Shown here in pieces: positions 43,941 through 44,706 of a stretch of DNA of 44,706 nt; positions within the stretch are counted from its first letter, which is position 1, and every line of letters begins with the position of its first letter. Location: NCBI GenBank assembly GCA_003211655.1, contig QCSC01000002.1, positions 1 through 44,706 on the forward strand, in the 5' to 3' direction. Below the pieces are notes generated by a model. That model ran no database searches, was not told where the DNA came from, and saw only the letters and a list, made by a program, of their open reading frames with translations. Both the position numbers and the translations under genes were made by a program. This stretch comes from Prochlorococcus sp. AG-469-F22 (GTDB lineage Bacteria > Cyanobacteriota > Cyanobacteriia > PCC-6307 > Cyanobiaceae).

Positions 43941-44705
43941 TCGGCATAATTCCTCGCTAAAACTCCAAAGTTTTAAAGCAATTTCTTTTTGACTAGCTTC
44001 CTCACTTACATCACTCTTAAGTAATTTATGTTTTTTATAAAAGACAAGCTTATTGCTTAAATGTAAGTACTTAATATTATTGAAATCAGTATCAAAAACA
44101 ATATCAGAAAGCAACTTCCCTGCATTTTCTACATTTTCAGAAATACCTAAAATATTTTTTGCAAAAATTGAAAAAACAATATATCCAAAGAAATTAAATT
44201 TTATACTATATCTGAAAAAGCCAAAATCTTCATTAGGAATTACAAGACCAGGAGCCCAAGAAATAACAGAAATTTTACTAGATTTAATTTGTAACCTTTT
44301 TGAAAGTTCCTTAGCAAATAAAATATTACATAATTTACTATTTTTATAAGCCTTGTCAGAATTAAAATTTGTATATTTTCCTGAAATTTCGTCTTTAAAG
44401 TTTAGTAAATTATTTAAACCCTCATGCCATTTTATTAGAGACTTATTACATTCATTTAACCAGTAAGTATGTAATTTCTTCTTGTCAAATAATCCATAAT
44501 CTAAAGAATGCTCAGTTGCTTTATTCTCATAGTGATGTTCTTCAAGAGAACCATGCCCAAAAAAACTAACGGTATTTTTCCACCTATATTCAAGTAAATC
44601 CTGAAGACCAAGTTGATCTACTTCCTTTCCCCAAATCCCATAAGTGTTTGGCCAAGGCTCGTCAGGACCATTAGGGGAAAGAACCTCTACCTCTAATTTT
44701 TCTTT
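43911..44705 (-). CDS. In-frame chimera: lycopene cyclase N-terminus joined to a protochlorophyllide-reductase-like SDR C-terminus (partial, runs off the edge)
   Basis: Open from the edge to TAA at 43913-43911 (264 residues, start outside). The first ~96 residues, e.g. 'LSPNGPDEPWPNTYGIWGKE', 'LLEYRWKNTVSFFG' and 'LHTYWLNECNKSLIKWHEG', are the N-terminus of a CrtL lycopene cyclase. From about 44415 on, 'FNSDKAYKNSKLCNILFAKE', 'SKISVISWAPGLVIP' and 'LWSFSEELCRSFGF' are the C-terminal half of a POR-like short-chain dehydrogenase with its YxxxK. Neither enzyme is complete: the cyclase lacks most of its fold, the SDR its NAD-binding half. Deletion fusion or a misassembly at the contig end. The track ORF 43911-44114 is only its tail. 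Confidence 0.8.
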   Translation of the reverse strand, partial: KEKLEVEVLSPNGPDEPWPNTYGIWGKEVDQLGLQDLLEYRWKNTVSFFGHGSLEEHHYENKATEHSLDYGLFDKKKLHTYWLNECNKSLIKWHEGLNNLLNFKDEISGKYTNFNSDKAYKNSKLCNILFAKELSKRLQIKSSKISVISWAPGLVIPNEDFGFFRYSIKFNFFGYIVFSIFAKNILGISENVENAGKLLSDIVFDTDFNNIKYLHLSNKLVFYKKHKLLKSDVSEEASQKEIALKLWSFSEELCRSFGFVSLNI

Positions 44706-44706
44706 C

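Noticed and set aside
43911-44114. Separate 67-aa ORF at the right edge
   Set aside because: It is only the tail of the longer chimera frame that runs to the window edge.

Overview
The window looks like a piece of a high-light-adapted Prochlorococcus genome. It is strongly AT-rich and tightly packed, with many tiny membrane proteins. It carries cyanobacterial markers: PsaC, Ycf34, a PAP/fibrillin protein, a high-light-inducible protein, a Tic20-like protein, the DUF2811/DUF2839/DUF2862 families, a StpA-type phosphatase and a lycopene cyclase fragment. Both ends cut through genes (TonB on the left, a lycopene-cyclase/SDR reading frame on the right). Many genes, including psaC, fur, metA and metY, start with TTG.

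Region by region: 1-5.6 kb is a TonB-dependent iron or siderophore (or cobalamin) uptake set: TonB C-terminus, substrate-binding lipoprotein, outer-membrane receptor, ABC ATPase and a FecCD permease that seems to start at ATT. At 6.1-7.1 kb lie psaC and a fibrillin gene. From 7.5 to 13 kb is a loose stretch of tiny proteins and decayed small genes, ending with ycf34. At 13.2-17.5 kb an operon on the minus strand encodes two DUF2231 membrane proteins and oxidase subunits II, I and a shortened III. Subunit II has lost the CuA ligands and subunit I has the YSHP motif of A2-type enzymes, so this resembles the alternative oxidase (ARTO) rather than ordinary cytochrome c oxidase. From 17.9 to 20.8 kb come more microproteins, a PsbN-like protein with a His-rich tail and an orphan Nif11 leader-like protein. 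At 20.9-22.2 kb a broken tyrosine recombinase, a 14-bp tandem repeat and tRNA-Ser(UGA) mark the remains of a mobile element.

From 22.2 kb on the window is mostly chromosomal housekeeping: RluF, small membrane proteins, Tic20, glyoxalase I, a ribbon-helix-helix protein with a GIY-YIG-like partner, a pentapeptide protein, a GMC oxidoreductase, CbiX with a Cys/His tail facing an FAD dehydrogenase and a SulP transporter, MetA and MetY, an unknown Rossmann-like protein facing StpA, an ArsS-type radical SAM enzyme, Fur, an isochorismatase-like hydrolase and an MscS channel.

The main themes are iron acquisition (TonB system and Fur), respiration through a CuA-less oxidase, sulfur and methionine metabolism (SulP, CbiX, MetA, MetY), and ongoing gene decay. 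The most notable structural oddities are the in-frame lycopene cyclase/SDR chimera at the right edge, the shortened oxidase subunit III, and several small genes disrupted by single stops or frameshifts. Assembly error cannot be excluded for these from the sequence alone.
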